Of a stretch of 64,000 bases of DNA, positions 10,546 to 21,209 are shown in pieces; the stretch's first letter is position 1; the number at the start of each line of letters is the position of its first letter. The translations under genes were made by a program, and so were the position numbers. The notes beneath the pieces were generated by a model that saw only the letters and a program-made list of their open reading frames with translations, was not told the origin of the DNA and ran no database searches. Source of the DNA: Paracentrotus lividus. Lineage: Eukaryota > Echinodermata > Echinoidea > Camarodonta > Echinidae. The stretch spans positions 36,094,421 through 36,158,420 of the forward strand of contig CALNVZ010003425.1 of assembly GCA_940671915.1 (NCBI GenBank), given 5' to 3'.

Positions 10546-13500
10546 AACGCCACAATTGCCATCTGTATAGGCGATGTGTGATATCGCACATCATTAGTCT
10601 GAAGCTGATCCTTAGAGAACCGTAAACAAATATCAACGGCATGTAATAGCATAATATCATGTCAGCCATACTACTTCATGGATGAGGCCATTCTATTTGT
10701 TCTAGTAGTGGATTAATCACAAGCTTTGCTCATTTTCTCGGGCTGTCCACAAAATTCACTCTATTCCATAAAATATTGAATAATTCAGACAGTCAAAAAT
10801 AAAGCAGAAAAACCGGGAGGGAGAAATATGTTAACACCAATGGTGGCAACTTTAAGAATGTTAACATGTTTGTTAAAAGCTATGTCAAAGCATTATATTT
10901 TTGTGTTACTTAAGTTTCAAATCATGTTATCACATAAGTTAGTGTAAGTACATTTTAATGTTCACTGCATAAATCATTAAATTCAATATAATACTAGTAG
11001 TCTGCAATTAATGCGGTTCTGGAATTAGATGTTACATGTAGGATTTTTTCCCTTAAATTCTTATTTTCTCTGATTATTTCGATAATTCATACAACAAAAT
11101 TAATGTTGAAACGATACAATGAAGAAGAAAAAAAATCTGTTGAAATTGTCGAAAAATATTAATTTTCAAAAGCGAACTTATACACCGTGCCTGTGCATAA
11201 TTGCCGAGTAGTGAGGGGAAATACCTATACGGTCTTTATATCGATCTTATTCACATTGCTTTGTTTATCTTACATGTGTGTCCATTAATGTCACTATTTC
11301 GAGAGAATTATAGGAATGACATAACGGGTATGTGCTCATGCATATTTCATCTTGAATTAATATATAGATTTACTCTTTCTCTCTCTTTCTTACTGTCTTT
11401 GTATAACGAATGTTCGTTTCTCCAAACATAAAACATAGTTCGTTAATCTGACAATGAAATATGGTACTTGAGTACGAAAATGAATGAATATTTAACGTTA
11501 ACCCTGACCTTGTTCCATTTTAGATTAACAAACCTACAGTAGTCTGTTTCGAATCTTCTTTCATTAAAATAAAAAGAGTATTTTTCAGGATAATACTCCA
11601 TCGTAATTATAAACATTTGAAAAGGAGATCCTTTTTATTATTGCTCCAGAATGTCCGGATAACCTATTTTATTTTCGGTTTAACAAACCAACATGTATAG
11701 GAATTTGTGTGTGTGGACTAAAAATTATGAACTCTAATTGAAGTAATGAACATTTGGAATACGCAGCCCAACCCAATTTAATCTCGACCATTATGTCATA
11801 GGTACATGACTGTATATATAATAATTATTATGGATTCAGTTTCCGATTGATTTTGGAAAAGAAATGCTGCTGTTTTGGTCGGCAAATCTTTCAAGACTAT
11901 ACTAGCATCGGGAGGAAATATATAATAGGCATTAATAATTTTACATAAAATGCAGTTTGGAATAAGTTAACTTCTGTTTTGTCTCTCTTTCTTTTTCTTT
12001 TTTTTTAAATTCATATATTTTGGTTAGTTGTTCTTTCTTTCGTTGATCATTCTCACTTTCTCCTTATATACGACATGACTGGGTATACCTTCTGCTCCAA
12101 AGCGATTATCTTGACCATGTTTATCAGAACTTTCAAGGAAAAAGAAGAAAGAAGATTATTTCAACAGAAAGAATTATGCGCCAGTGATTCGATTACACCG
12201 TTAATCCTATTTTAGTCAATAGCTTACTTTTACATGTTTTCCAAAGCATGCCAAGCAGCATAAATTTTCTTGATTATATCTCGGAGATGAAATGAAGGGA
12301 AATATGTCACGAGTTCTATCTTCTGTAGCTAGCAAAGTTTATGCTTTTACATATTAACCGATTTCTCTTATTTATTCCAGAAATTCATATGGAAAAGTAA
12401 AACCCAGCAAATAATTTCCTCTCGATGATAATTGCATCTCCTTCAAAATGATTGAATGGAAGTCCTTATATAGTGAATGCATCGAAGATAAGAACTCCAT
12501 TAATTTGCATCAAAATTAAATAAGGTTGAATTGTAATCAAATTAGGCGCTAGAAGCAAGCAAGGTAGGTGTGGGACAGGCGTTGGTAAATTACGAGCTAG
12601 GGTAACGAATTTATTGCGCCATAATGACCAACTCAAATAGAGCGAGCCCCTACACTTCCCAATAAAAAAGGCGCGAAACCCTGGAGAAATTACAACTGCA
12701 AGGTGTCGTCTGTTATAAATTGGAATCCGTAGTTCACTTAAATAAACTTCGCAAATGGATTTTTATGCAGGCGGTAACTATGACGTTTTCCAAACCAAGA
12801 GGTCTACTGCCCTTTCCCTTGCTAACCATATCCATATTTTATCCCATCACCTTAAAAAGAAATATATAAAAACAACAACAAAAAAGGGCAAATGCCACTG
12901 ATAATAGGTATATATATACCTCGCCTTTCTCTCTGTGCACGCAACGACCTCTTTTCGCTTTTACAGGTTTCCTCTTTATATCTTCTTTGTATCTTTTGGA
13001 TGTTGTTGGGTTTTTTTTTTCTTTTTTGTCAGTATAGCCTACATTGATTGGTGTAGCAGGTGGTGGCTTTCATTTAGATCCAAACCAAGATCCAAGATAG
13101 TTTTATTTAGTATTGGATCCAGCACCAAATCTGATTATAAATTATTTTAGCCCATGCACAAGCATAATGCTATAATTAGGCTGATGACACGCTATCTCAG
13201 AGCAAATGATGGATCCGCACCTGGTTTATTGTCGGAAACAAGAAAATGTATGAACATTTACTTCGGTATAAGTGCAGTCAAATGAAAATGAACAAATTCC
13301 TATACTTTGCAAAATAGACAAAAATCAATCATGTTTAACAATGTAAATACATGTATGTTTGAAGAAGTCATAATATTGATATAAATTTATATTAAACGTT
13401 TTTGTGCAAAAGGCAGCTTTAGTACTAAAATTTGAGGTTGAAGTGGCTCAGCTTCATCCGAAACCCTCGTTCAGAGTTTTTTTTTAACTCTATAAGAAAG

Positions 13501-14718
13501 ATGAAATACTCGTAGCAATCGAATTACCTCAACTGTATTCTGATTGCATGAACATAATTTCCGACCAATCGAAATACACTCTATTTCTCAAAAGTTATCT
13601 GACAAACCATAATGTACTTCAAATGCAATACATTTAATATGCTGAAAGGCTACCATTTCTCATCAAGATTTACATGATTTAGTCCTTATTTGACCAAGAT
13701 CAATTTTATTCCAACCTTGAAAATCGATTTAGTAAGTTTGCGCTTGCCCTTGAAAAGAGTAATATCGATTTATAGAAGCATTGTGATTTGGTAAAAGCGT
13801 AAAATATGTGGGGTAGTTGAAAGTTTTTATTTTTGTAGGTCTATGTGAACGTAATTTGCTGTAGGAGACGAATTAGGGCCTATTGTTCTGGTTAATAACT
13901 TTTTTTTAATTGTCATTAAAAAACTGGGTTGAGAGGAATCGCTTTGAAAAATGTATACTATGAACTTATCAAAATAATTCAAACATTTATGAAGTGCTTC
14001 ATACAATGTTTTACATGCATTGTCATAGATCGAAGAGAAGTTTGAGAAGAGTAAAATGTACTTATATAATTGCGTTCCTTTTAGAGTAACATGTAATCAT
14101 GAAGCTTTAGAATATATTTCGTTTCGTCACCTTTCGATACAATTCCATTACTCTGCATTTCATCGTGGGCGATATTTAAGGCAGCCTGTAAATTTAAAAT
14201 GAATCTGAGGAAGTATGAAGGCAAACCGATCGATAAACTTACTGTCTATATTGCATATAGATTTAGACGATATTTGATCAAATATACACGAGTATATTTG
14301 AGCTAAAAACTAAAGGATATGGATGTAATGGAATATGAAGGTGACAAAGAAAGAGATAATAATGCAACCCATCAACAATCCGCATTTGGAAATATATGAA
14401 AATTAGATAGATCTGTAAAGTCAGGCACAAGTGAGCACACGTCAAAGAAAAAATAATCACTTTTTTTTTTAGGTCTGTCAGTCGCAATACTTTTAATATG
14501 TACTTATTCGTGCATTACTTGATAAGTCAATCTAATTTTCATACAAAATGTAGTCAATATGTGTAACAACACCCCTGCCAAGTTATTAAGCGGAATACAT
14601 TTTTGTTAAAAAGTTATGCTATTTTAATCAGAATAAAGTTGTTTTTTTCTAGCTTTTTGTAGTTTTGATTTTATTCCCATTCTAGCACAATTCAAAATTG
14701 ACATGTTCGCAAACAATA
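10546..14718. other. gene-free AT-rich stretch of 4.2 kb
   Basis: I looked for exons with splice sites and for protein-like frames and found none that can be supported. The sequence is AT-rich, with a few pyrimidine tracts (11378-11400, 11978-12005) and T-runs. Confidence 0.4.
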
Positions 14719-15576
14719 GGGGAGACCGGGTATGGAAGTTACACGGGTCAGTTGTTACAGTTCTCAGTGTGCTAAGATGGAACAAGAGAGGATGTGCTAA
14801 CTGGCATCTATATACAGCCTACACATAGCTGTGATGAACTGCCGGTCGTGAGGTTTCTCCGTTGTTTTATTAAAAAGTAAATCAACAAAAACCATTTTTT
14901 ACAGTTCAAAGTAAATTTTTGACAAAAATTGAAATTTGTAATAGCTCTTACAAGTGAAGGCACATGATGATAGTCTGGTATTGTAAATATAGTACATGTA
15001 TGTCACTAATATACCCCCTAGCCATGCCCTGTAATTCTGCCTAATGACTGTGCTACAGTTGATTTCTGTGTGTAAAATCACCCATGGGGTAGGTTGTTAC
15101 AACAACCTACCCCATGTTGATGTAACAACTTACCCCAATTACATTACATATGTAAAATTACATTTTGTCTCAATTTTCAGGTGTTAGTATTTTTATTTTT
15201 CTATTATTACTTTTGTATATTCTAGAGCTGTACTTGATCTACTGTTAACGATGTCAAGAAACTGGAAAGTTGAAATTAAAGTATGGTATAAGAGATTTAC
15301 ACATTGTCAACTTACCCCGTATGTTTACATATTGTAACAATTGACCCCGTATGGTGTAACAACCTACCCCGTATATGGGGTAGGTTGTTACAAAAAAATG
15401 TCTTCACTAATTAAGCTGTAGTTAATTAGTGTTTACATGTTTTCAAGTTTTATATGCCTCAGGTTTTAGCCAACATTATAGGCTAACTACAGACCCAATA
15501 TGGAGTGCGTGAGTTCTTTCATTAGAATTATCTGGCCCAAAATGTGAATTTTGTAACGTCCATACCCGGTCTCCCC
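14719..15576. mobile_element. 858-bp inverted-repeat transposon, TA target site, non-coding
   Basis: The element starts GGGGAGACCGGGTATGGA and ends with its complement, flanked by TA on both sides (14717-14718 and 15577-15578). The interior repeats the word GGGGTAGGTTGTTACA and its complement at least five times between 15085 and 15393, including two back-to-back palindromes. No transposase frame is present. It fits a TA-inserting non-autonomous element. Confidence 0.85.
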
Positions 15577-16440
15577 TACGCCGCGTTCATCCAAGCGTAA
15601 AGATATAACACACAAAATTGGTACCAAAAGATGCGGGAGGAGTTACTTTTTCAGAATATGTAAAATAATATGGAGTTTCTAAGTTGGTTTTCTTTTTATT
15701 GACCTTTTTTTCTAGGTGTAAAGTTTTTTTTTTTTTTGACTCACTCGGTATATGCATTTATATAATAGTTTTTAGATCTCGTTTATGTATGTGTTTCGAT
15801 ATTGTGCAATATTTCATTATTATCTTAAAATGAATTCAAAATTTGAAAACTTCCAAAAACACCAGCTTTCTCGTGTAAAATCAACAAACTCATACATGAA
15901 AGAAATAATGGTATTTAAAAAAATGATGAGCAAGACGAGGGGGGGGGGGGAGTGATAAGGACAGAAATGAAGGGAGGAGAGAAAGAAATTGGCAGGACGG
16001 AGTATAATTATGCTAGTAGGCAGACAGAGGGAGACAGACCGTTTTAGAAATTTGGAAGTTCAAGAAGTGATGAATAGGGCTAATATTGAACGAAAATGTG
16101 AGACGGGGGAAAGGGACGGAATTTTTCGGCATCAATTATTTTCTCATTAAAAAACACACACACTAAAAAACCTAGATATTATCATTAGAAAGGAAAAGAT
16201 ATTGAGCAAGAATCCAAACTGAATTTAGAACAATTAAATAAAATTATTATGTAAAAGCATTTATTCACAATGTTTCCATGACAATTGGTCCGGCGACAAT
16301 ACTGTTCCGCTTCAAATTCCATACAGCAATCGAAAGACCAACTTCGGCCTACCCTAAACCTAACCCTAACATAAACCCTATAGCAACCCTAACCATAACC
16401 CTTCATCTTAGAAGAATTAAGTCCGGAGGAGCAACATAAT
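15577..16440. other. gene-free stretch before the acidic-protein gene
   Basis: It holds a T-run (15725-15738), a G-run (15940-15951) followed by GA-rich sequence, and degenerate telomere-like repeats (separate entry). Confidence 0.4.
16347..16401. repeat. degenerate telomere-like CCCTAA tract
   Basis: CCTAAACCTAACCCTAAC and related words occur about eight times with imperfect spacing. This may be a short interstitial telomeric-type repeat or a simple repeat. It lies about 250 bp upstream of the acidic gene start codon. Confidence 0.5.
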
Positions 16441-16477
16441 GTCATATTACCACTCAAAACATGTTATACGTCCATTG

Positions 16478-16530
16478 TGACGTAATACACTACGCGCATC
16501 ACGTGAACTTTTGCGCATGCGGTTGGCAAC
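16478..16530 (+). promoter_or_regulatory. putative promoter site cluster of the acidic-protein gene
   Basis: In 53 bases there are TGACGTAA (CREB/ATF-like, 16478-16485), TCACGTGA (E-box palindrome, 16499-16506), TGCGCATGCG (NRF1-like, 16512-16521) and GGCAAC (an RFX half site, 16525-16530). They lie 116-168 bases before the start codon at 16646. This local GC- and CpG-rich patch in AT-rich sequence fits a TATA-less promoter. The motif identities come from known consensus sequences; use is inferred. Confidence 0.55.
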
Positions 16531-16645
16531 TTTAAAAACCCCTAGTGAATAAACAATCACTTCTGTGCTTTTTCTTGAATTAGCATATACGTCTCTTAAC
16601 AGAGTTATCTTATCGTATTCTATAGTGTTTGAATTGTTCACAGAA

Positions 16646-16708
16646 ATGGGGAATACACTATCGCAGTCTTTTTTAGGAAATATATTTTCTCGTAAACGTC
16701 AAAATAAG
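16646..16708 (+). CDS. acidic-protein gene, exon 1
   Basis: It encodes 21 residues, starting MGNTLSQSF and ending RKRQNK. The donor is AAG then GTATAC, phase 0. The frame is open upstream but has no earlier ATG. Gly2 with Ser6 suggests myristoylation and the basic end suggests lipid contact. Confidence 0.8.
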
Positions 16709-19700
16709 GTATACAATGGCTTTTATTTAATTTCTTTCTCTTTTAAATTAAATTCTATCCCGTTTTTACCCGTATGTAACTTATATAATCTTCTTTGTTC
16801 CTGCTCAGCGACCAAAATCAGAAAACTGATTATTACTAGTATACCCGGTTGTTGTATGTCCGGACGGGTTGTTTGTCCGGACAAAACGGCGACTTTAGGA
16901 GCTTTGTGATCAATATTTCTTCAACTGATGGACTTTTAATATCAGACAATATAACAAAGCACAAATATTCACAAATATTTTAGCCATTTACTGCATAAAT
17001 TTTGAGAAAATCCAGAGCAAAAGATGATGATTTTATCTGCTTAAGTGTCCGGACAACGGACCCCCCATCCTATATGGTTTACGGTTTCATTATGGAATTA
17101 AAACAAAAATTATATTTCATCCCTAACGAAATAAGAAATAAAGAAAATAACAAGGTAGGACGAAGAAATTTTACTTTTAAAAATGTATATATTTAAAACC
17201 AGGTGGTGCCGGTTATTCTAGACTTTAAGAATGACTCTGCAGTTGAAGCAGAACTCCATCCACCAACTGATGATATCAGAATCGCATCCCCCTCGAAGGG
17301 AGAGGCTTGGAAGACCGAGGAGGAGAAGGAGGAGGAGAATATGGAGGACATAGCTTCACCACGAGTAAAAGCAATCCTTGTTCGCCCAGGTAATACATGA
17401 AGTGCATCATTAAGTTGTCATACTGACAGTACAGGGGGGCCTTTGAGAAGGGGGGCACTTTTTCCCAGTAAACATGTACAAAAAGTCATATATTCCCATC
17501 TATTTGTGATTTTTACTTCATATCCCTGCTGGAAAGAACACACTCATTCACAATGTGAAACACAATGTGATCACACTGTGTTTCACATTGTGAAGTCTGC
17601 TCCACAATGTTAAATTGGGGCGTTTTCACATTGTGAAATCAATTTCACACTGTGAGCTGGTATATTCACACTGTGAAATCAATTTTCACATTGTGAACAA
17701 TGTGTAGTTTTCCACATTGTGGTGCTCCACAATGTTAAATTGGGCATTTTCACATTGTGAAATCAATTTCACAGTGTGAACTATGTTTTCACACTGTGTT
17801 CACAATGTGAATGAGTGTGTTCTTTCCAGCAGGGATACTCGAAATCGATAGAAAGGACTAATGCGTGTATTAGTAAGGAATAGAAAGGATTGAATGTTGA
17901 TAAACGTACTCGTAGTAATATTTTAATTGCTTCTTTCTTATTGATATTGATACTATGTTTAACTATATTTTTTAATGCTTAATGTTCTGCAGAGACATGA
18001 GCAATAAGTGTGTTTGTAACCTGCTAATAGATATGCATACATGTATTTACCTATTTATTTATTGTTAGATATTTCAACCAAAAGTATTGGATAACATAAT
18101 ATTATAACAAATACACTCTAAATTAAACGTTATGATATCCTATACTTATAGTATAATTTCCCTGAATAACAGATCTACGGTAGATATTAAACTATTCTTT
18201 CTGCGTGCGTGTTTTAATTACATTATTTTAGCATGCAACCATGATGATCAGATGGTAGTCGTCGACTTGGAGGTGGGAAGCAACGGCGACGATGATTTGA
18301 AGGCGGACACTAAGGAGGAGGAGGAAGGAGAGGAGAATGATGAGGAGAAGGAGGAGAAGAAAGATCATCTTGAAGCTGAACCTGGACAGGATCATGGCAC
18401 CAGTGAGCAGCAAAAGTCTGATGAGGAAGAACTCCAGGATGAAGGAGAAAAGGAGATGGTGGTCGTACCAGAGGAGGAAGAGAACGAGGTGGCAGATGAC
18501 GAGGAGCAAGAGGAGGAGAATGAGGAGGAGAAGGAGCTTGGAATCCTTGTGGAGGAAGTTGATGATCGCATTCTCCAAGATGCTGCATCTCCTGTAGCTG
18601 AACATGGAGATCATTCAGAGTCAGTGGATATCTGTCCAGAACAAGGCTCAGGTATGACTAAATTTATATCTGCACAAATAGATATTTTGTTATCATCAGT
18701 TTCCAATTTTCCCTTGGTACATATTTTTCCTTCGATCCACCACCTTATATACAGAGAAAATCTTTCGCAGGGATCTACGTCTTAGGTTTTTTTTTTTTTT
18801 TTTTATATTATGCAACCGCGTAATAAATTTTTGCTTTACACGGTATATTATTATTTTTGACAATTTGTTTTTTGGATTGAGGAAAATGAAATAGATATGA
18901 ATTGTCAAGTGTGTCTTAATGTCATTATAACAACATTCCACCTTCTTACAACCCTGTAGTAAATCCTTTAAAAATATAAAAAATTAAATGAAATAAAAAT
19001 ATCAGTCAAACTTGCCTGATATAAACATTTTTGATATAATTATTTCAAACTCCCAACATACCCAATATTGCGATACTGTAAGTTTCAACATTTCTGTAAT
19101 TAGTTCTGAAATTTAAATTACAGTGGAGAGTGTGGACAATGTCAGCCTTTCTTCGATATGCGACGTGGAGTACGAATCCGACTTTGAGGCATACAGTAGC
19201 TCCGAGGACGAAGAGCCTGATGGTGATGACAAGGACGATGACAACCTTGTCGGCATCAGGAGGTGGATCTCCGATGTTGAGGAGGAGCGCGAGCAGGATT
19301 GTGATGTTGAAGAGGCAGGGAGGGAGGAAGGTGAATGGAAGATGGGCCTCCCGGTGAGTTTCCAAAATTCAAATGTTTATTGCTTTGCTGAAGACATGCC
19401 TTTCCCAGCAGTTTTTCTTCAATTTCGTTCGGGAGTTTCGTTAATGTTCTTCATTCCGTTCAATCATTTCTCTCTTTCTATTTTCCTTTGCCGATTTACT
19501 TGTGACTCAAAATATTAATGATGATAAATTATAAGCCAATAAAAAAAGACACCAATAGCGGATTCATTGTTTAGAAATAAGGGGAGATGGATCGTTTAAC
19601 ATGTATATAGGCATACAGGCAATGAGTGGTATTCAAATTATCCCTACGCCCCCACCTGGATCCTCCACTGGACACGGAAAATATTAACATGTATTAAAAG

Positions 19701-20303
19701 AAGACAAAAAATTAACTGTAGCTAGTTCCATTCCTGGTTGATGTTTACATTGTAAACAATCATAATCATCTTGCAGGCATGTGGAAGGACTTGGAATGAC
19801 TTGGTTGACGAGATTAGATATGTGGTCGACACGGAGAACGCGGCAAAGAATCAGAACCATCTCAGGTATGCGATCAGGACTTCGTGGATGACGAAGATGG
19901 GATGGGATACCAGCCTGGTACCTGAGATGGAGGATGATGAGTGAGCAAGGAGCCCATCAGGAGCCCGCAAGGCGCCAAGGAGATGGAGCCATGCTTGAAG
20001 GAGCTCGTCAAATGAAGGTCGTAGGTGCGGTAAGTACACTAGTCTTTTACTGAAGTGTTCTCTCCATACGAGAAATAGAATCTAGAAGTTGAAGGCATAA
20101 GAGGAAAGGAAAGACCAAATATTACATGGTGAAGAAAGAATGCTAGGTTGGTCTGAACGAGGAGGATGCTCTGAAAGACAGAAAGAAAATATAGAAGTGT
20201 CATCATGGCGATAAAGTAAGTAGCCCTTCGTCACAGGGTAAATGCTGGCCGAAATAAATTATGATGAATTACAGAGAGATAGAAGCAATCAGAAAGAACA
20301 TTT

Positions 20304-20365
<62 letters not shown>

Positions 20366-20486
20366 TAGAAGGAGAAGAGAAGAGAGAGAGAGAAGGAAAG
20401 AGAGAGACAGAGACAGATAGAGAGACATACAGAGGGAGAGACGTAGAGAGAGATAGAGCTAGAGAAAGAGAGAGATAGAGATAGAT

Positions 20487-20541
<55 letters not shown>

Positions 20542-21209
20542 GAGAGAGAGACAGACAGAGACAGAGAGAGAGACAGAGACAGACAGACATAGAAAGGAGG
20601 GGGGGGGGAGAGAAAGGGAACCCAGGCAGCTAAGAAAATGTACAATTCTTACGTCAACTGTGTAGTATAAAGGGTTATGCGTCAACTGTGTAGTATAAAG
20701 GGTTATAAGTAAGGCGATATGAACTAGTAAATCGTTTTTTTTTGTTTTTTTTTTTGGGGGGGGGAAGTAAAGGCAACAAAGTGGAAGAGTGGAACAAAAT
20801 TGAATACTCCATTGCCCAGATTGAAATTTGATTTTTTTTTTTTTTTTTTTTTTTTTAATAATTTGATTTGACTTATATTTACCAATGATAACATTTCATG
20901 ACATGACATACATAGAATTAAAACATTAAAAGAGGTAAATGGGAACAGAAAATAGCACATGTGCTAGTCGAGCCTGGCCCCTCTATGACTTATTTAATCA
21001 TTATTTGGCATGTCATGCAGTCACTCAAGAAGGAAAGATCCGCTGATCATGGTCCGTCGTCGAAAAGAAGTATAGGACATCGAAAATCAGTCATTGTCGA
21101 GAATGCCGCCAAGAATCAGAACCATCTCCGGGACTCGATCAGGACTTCGTGGATGACGAAGATGGGCTGGGATACGATCCTGATGAGTGAGAGAGAAGAT
21201 GATGAATGA
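16646..21209 (+). CDS. acidic, probably N-myristoylated protein; 5-exon gene with two alternative last exons
   Basis: I do not recognise this protein. Exons are 16646-16708, 17203-17389, 18232-18651, 19124-19353, then either 19777-19944 or 21021-21209. All junctions have AG and GT and the reading frame is kept, giving 355 or 362 residues. The first ATG in frame has a good context (A at -3, G at +4). The protein starts MGNTLS, which fits the N-myristoylation consensus (Gly2, Ser6), followed by the basic cluster SRKRQNK. By analogy with Src-type anchors this suggests membrane attachment. The middle of the protein (residues 84-223) is mainly Glu and Asp and probably disordered, and exon 4 has acidic Ser clusters that resemble casein kinase 2 sites. 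The C-terminus is compact and conserved between the two alternative exons. The function is unknown. Confidence 0.85.
16854..17070. mobile_element. dispersed element with TGTCCGGAC palindromes, in intron 1
   Basis: The left end reads TATGTCCGGACGGGTTG then TTTGTCCGGACAAA. The right end reads TTAAGTGTCCGGACAAC and then CCCCCCATCC. The inverted copy at 47469-47704 shares both ends in the same order, but its interior differs, and 1559-1581 has one end only. It has no coding capacity. It looks like a short unclassified non-autonomous element whose conserved parts are the palindromic ends. Confidence 0.65.
17203..17389 (+). CDS. acidic-protein gene, exon 2
   Basis: The acceptor is AAAACCAG and the donor is CCAG then GTAATA. 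The exon encodes 62 residues plus one base, from VVPVILDF to LVRP. It includes a Glu-rich run and two copies of the short motif IASP (near residues 48 and 71 of the protein). Confidence 0.8.
17523..17835. mobile_element. 313-bp MITE, TA target site, in intron 2
   Basis: The ends are TCCCTGCTGGAAAGAACACA and its complement, flanked by TA. The interior is built almost wholly of variants of the palindrome TTCACATTGTGAA, about 14 times, and two internal direct blocks containing CTCCACAATGTTAAATTGGG. The arms are perfect over about 30 bases, so the insertion is fairly young. Confidence 0.9.
18232..18651 (+). CDS. acidic-protein gene, exon 3 (Glu/Asp-rich)
   Basis: The acceptor is TTATTTTAG and the donor is CTCAG then GTATGA. 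With one base from exon 2 it encodes 140 residues, beginning (A)CNHDDQMVVVDLEV. Roughly half of the residues are Glu or Asp. There is no fold signature; an extended disordered acidic tract is expected. The antisense frame, 128 codons of Leu and Ile, is a by-product of this composition. Confidence 0.8.
19124..19353 (+). CDS. acidic-protein gene, exon 4
   Basis: The acceptor is AAATTACAG and the donor is CCG then GTGAGT, phase 0. The exon encodes VESVDNVSLSSICDVEYE through EGEWKMGLP. It has acidic-Ser motifs (SSSEDEE) of the casein kinase 2 type and two Trp in a less acidic context. The phase-0 donor can join either of the two last exons. Confidence 0.85.
19777..19944 (+). CDS. acidic-protein gene, last exon, version A
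   Basis: The acceptor is CATCTTGCAG, phase 0. The exon encodes 55 residues and a TGA stop. The part from ENAAKNQNHLR through IRTSWMTKMGWDT is shared with version B. The N-terminal part (ACGRTWNDLVDEIRYVVD) is specific to version A. Similarity to version B continues past the stop into the 3' region (AGCTCGTCAAATGAAGGTCG). This proximal exon is probably used with its own poly(A) site. Confidence 0.8.
   Translation, partial: ACGRTWNDLVDEIRYVVDTENAAKNQNHLRYAIRTSWMTKMGWDTSLVPEMEDDE
20296..20620. repeat. GA and GACA microsatellite
   Basis: (GA)n runs at 20308-20360, mixed GA-rich sequence, (GACA)n at about 20497-20540, then GA again, ending in a G-run at 20598. It lies between the two alternative last exons and could affect their separation. 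Long low-complexity frames on both strands are artefacts. Confidence 0.95.
21021..21209 (+). CDS. acidic-protein gene, last exon, version B
   Basis: The acceptor is CATGTCATGCAG, phase 0. The exon encodes 62 residues and a TGA stop. The first part (SLKKERSADHGPSSKRS) is basic, unlike version A. Then VENAAKNQNHLR and IRTSWMTKMGWDT match version A with few changes, and the end EREDDE parallels EMEDDE. Many differences from version A are silent, which suggests selection on both proteins after duplication. Its use in transcripts is inferred. Confidence 0.7.
   Translation, partial: SLKKERSADHGPSSKRSIGHRKSVIVENAAKNQNHLRDSIRTSWMTKMGWDTILMSEREDDE

Noticed and set aside
18228..18614. Leu/Ile-rich open frame of 128 codons on the minus strand
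   Set aside because: It is the antisense shadow of the Glu/Asp-rich exon of the acidic gene.
20231..20685. Arg/Glu and Ser/Leu/Val/Cys frames of up to 138 codons
   Set aside because: GA and GACA microsatellite translated in several frames.
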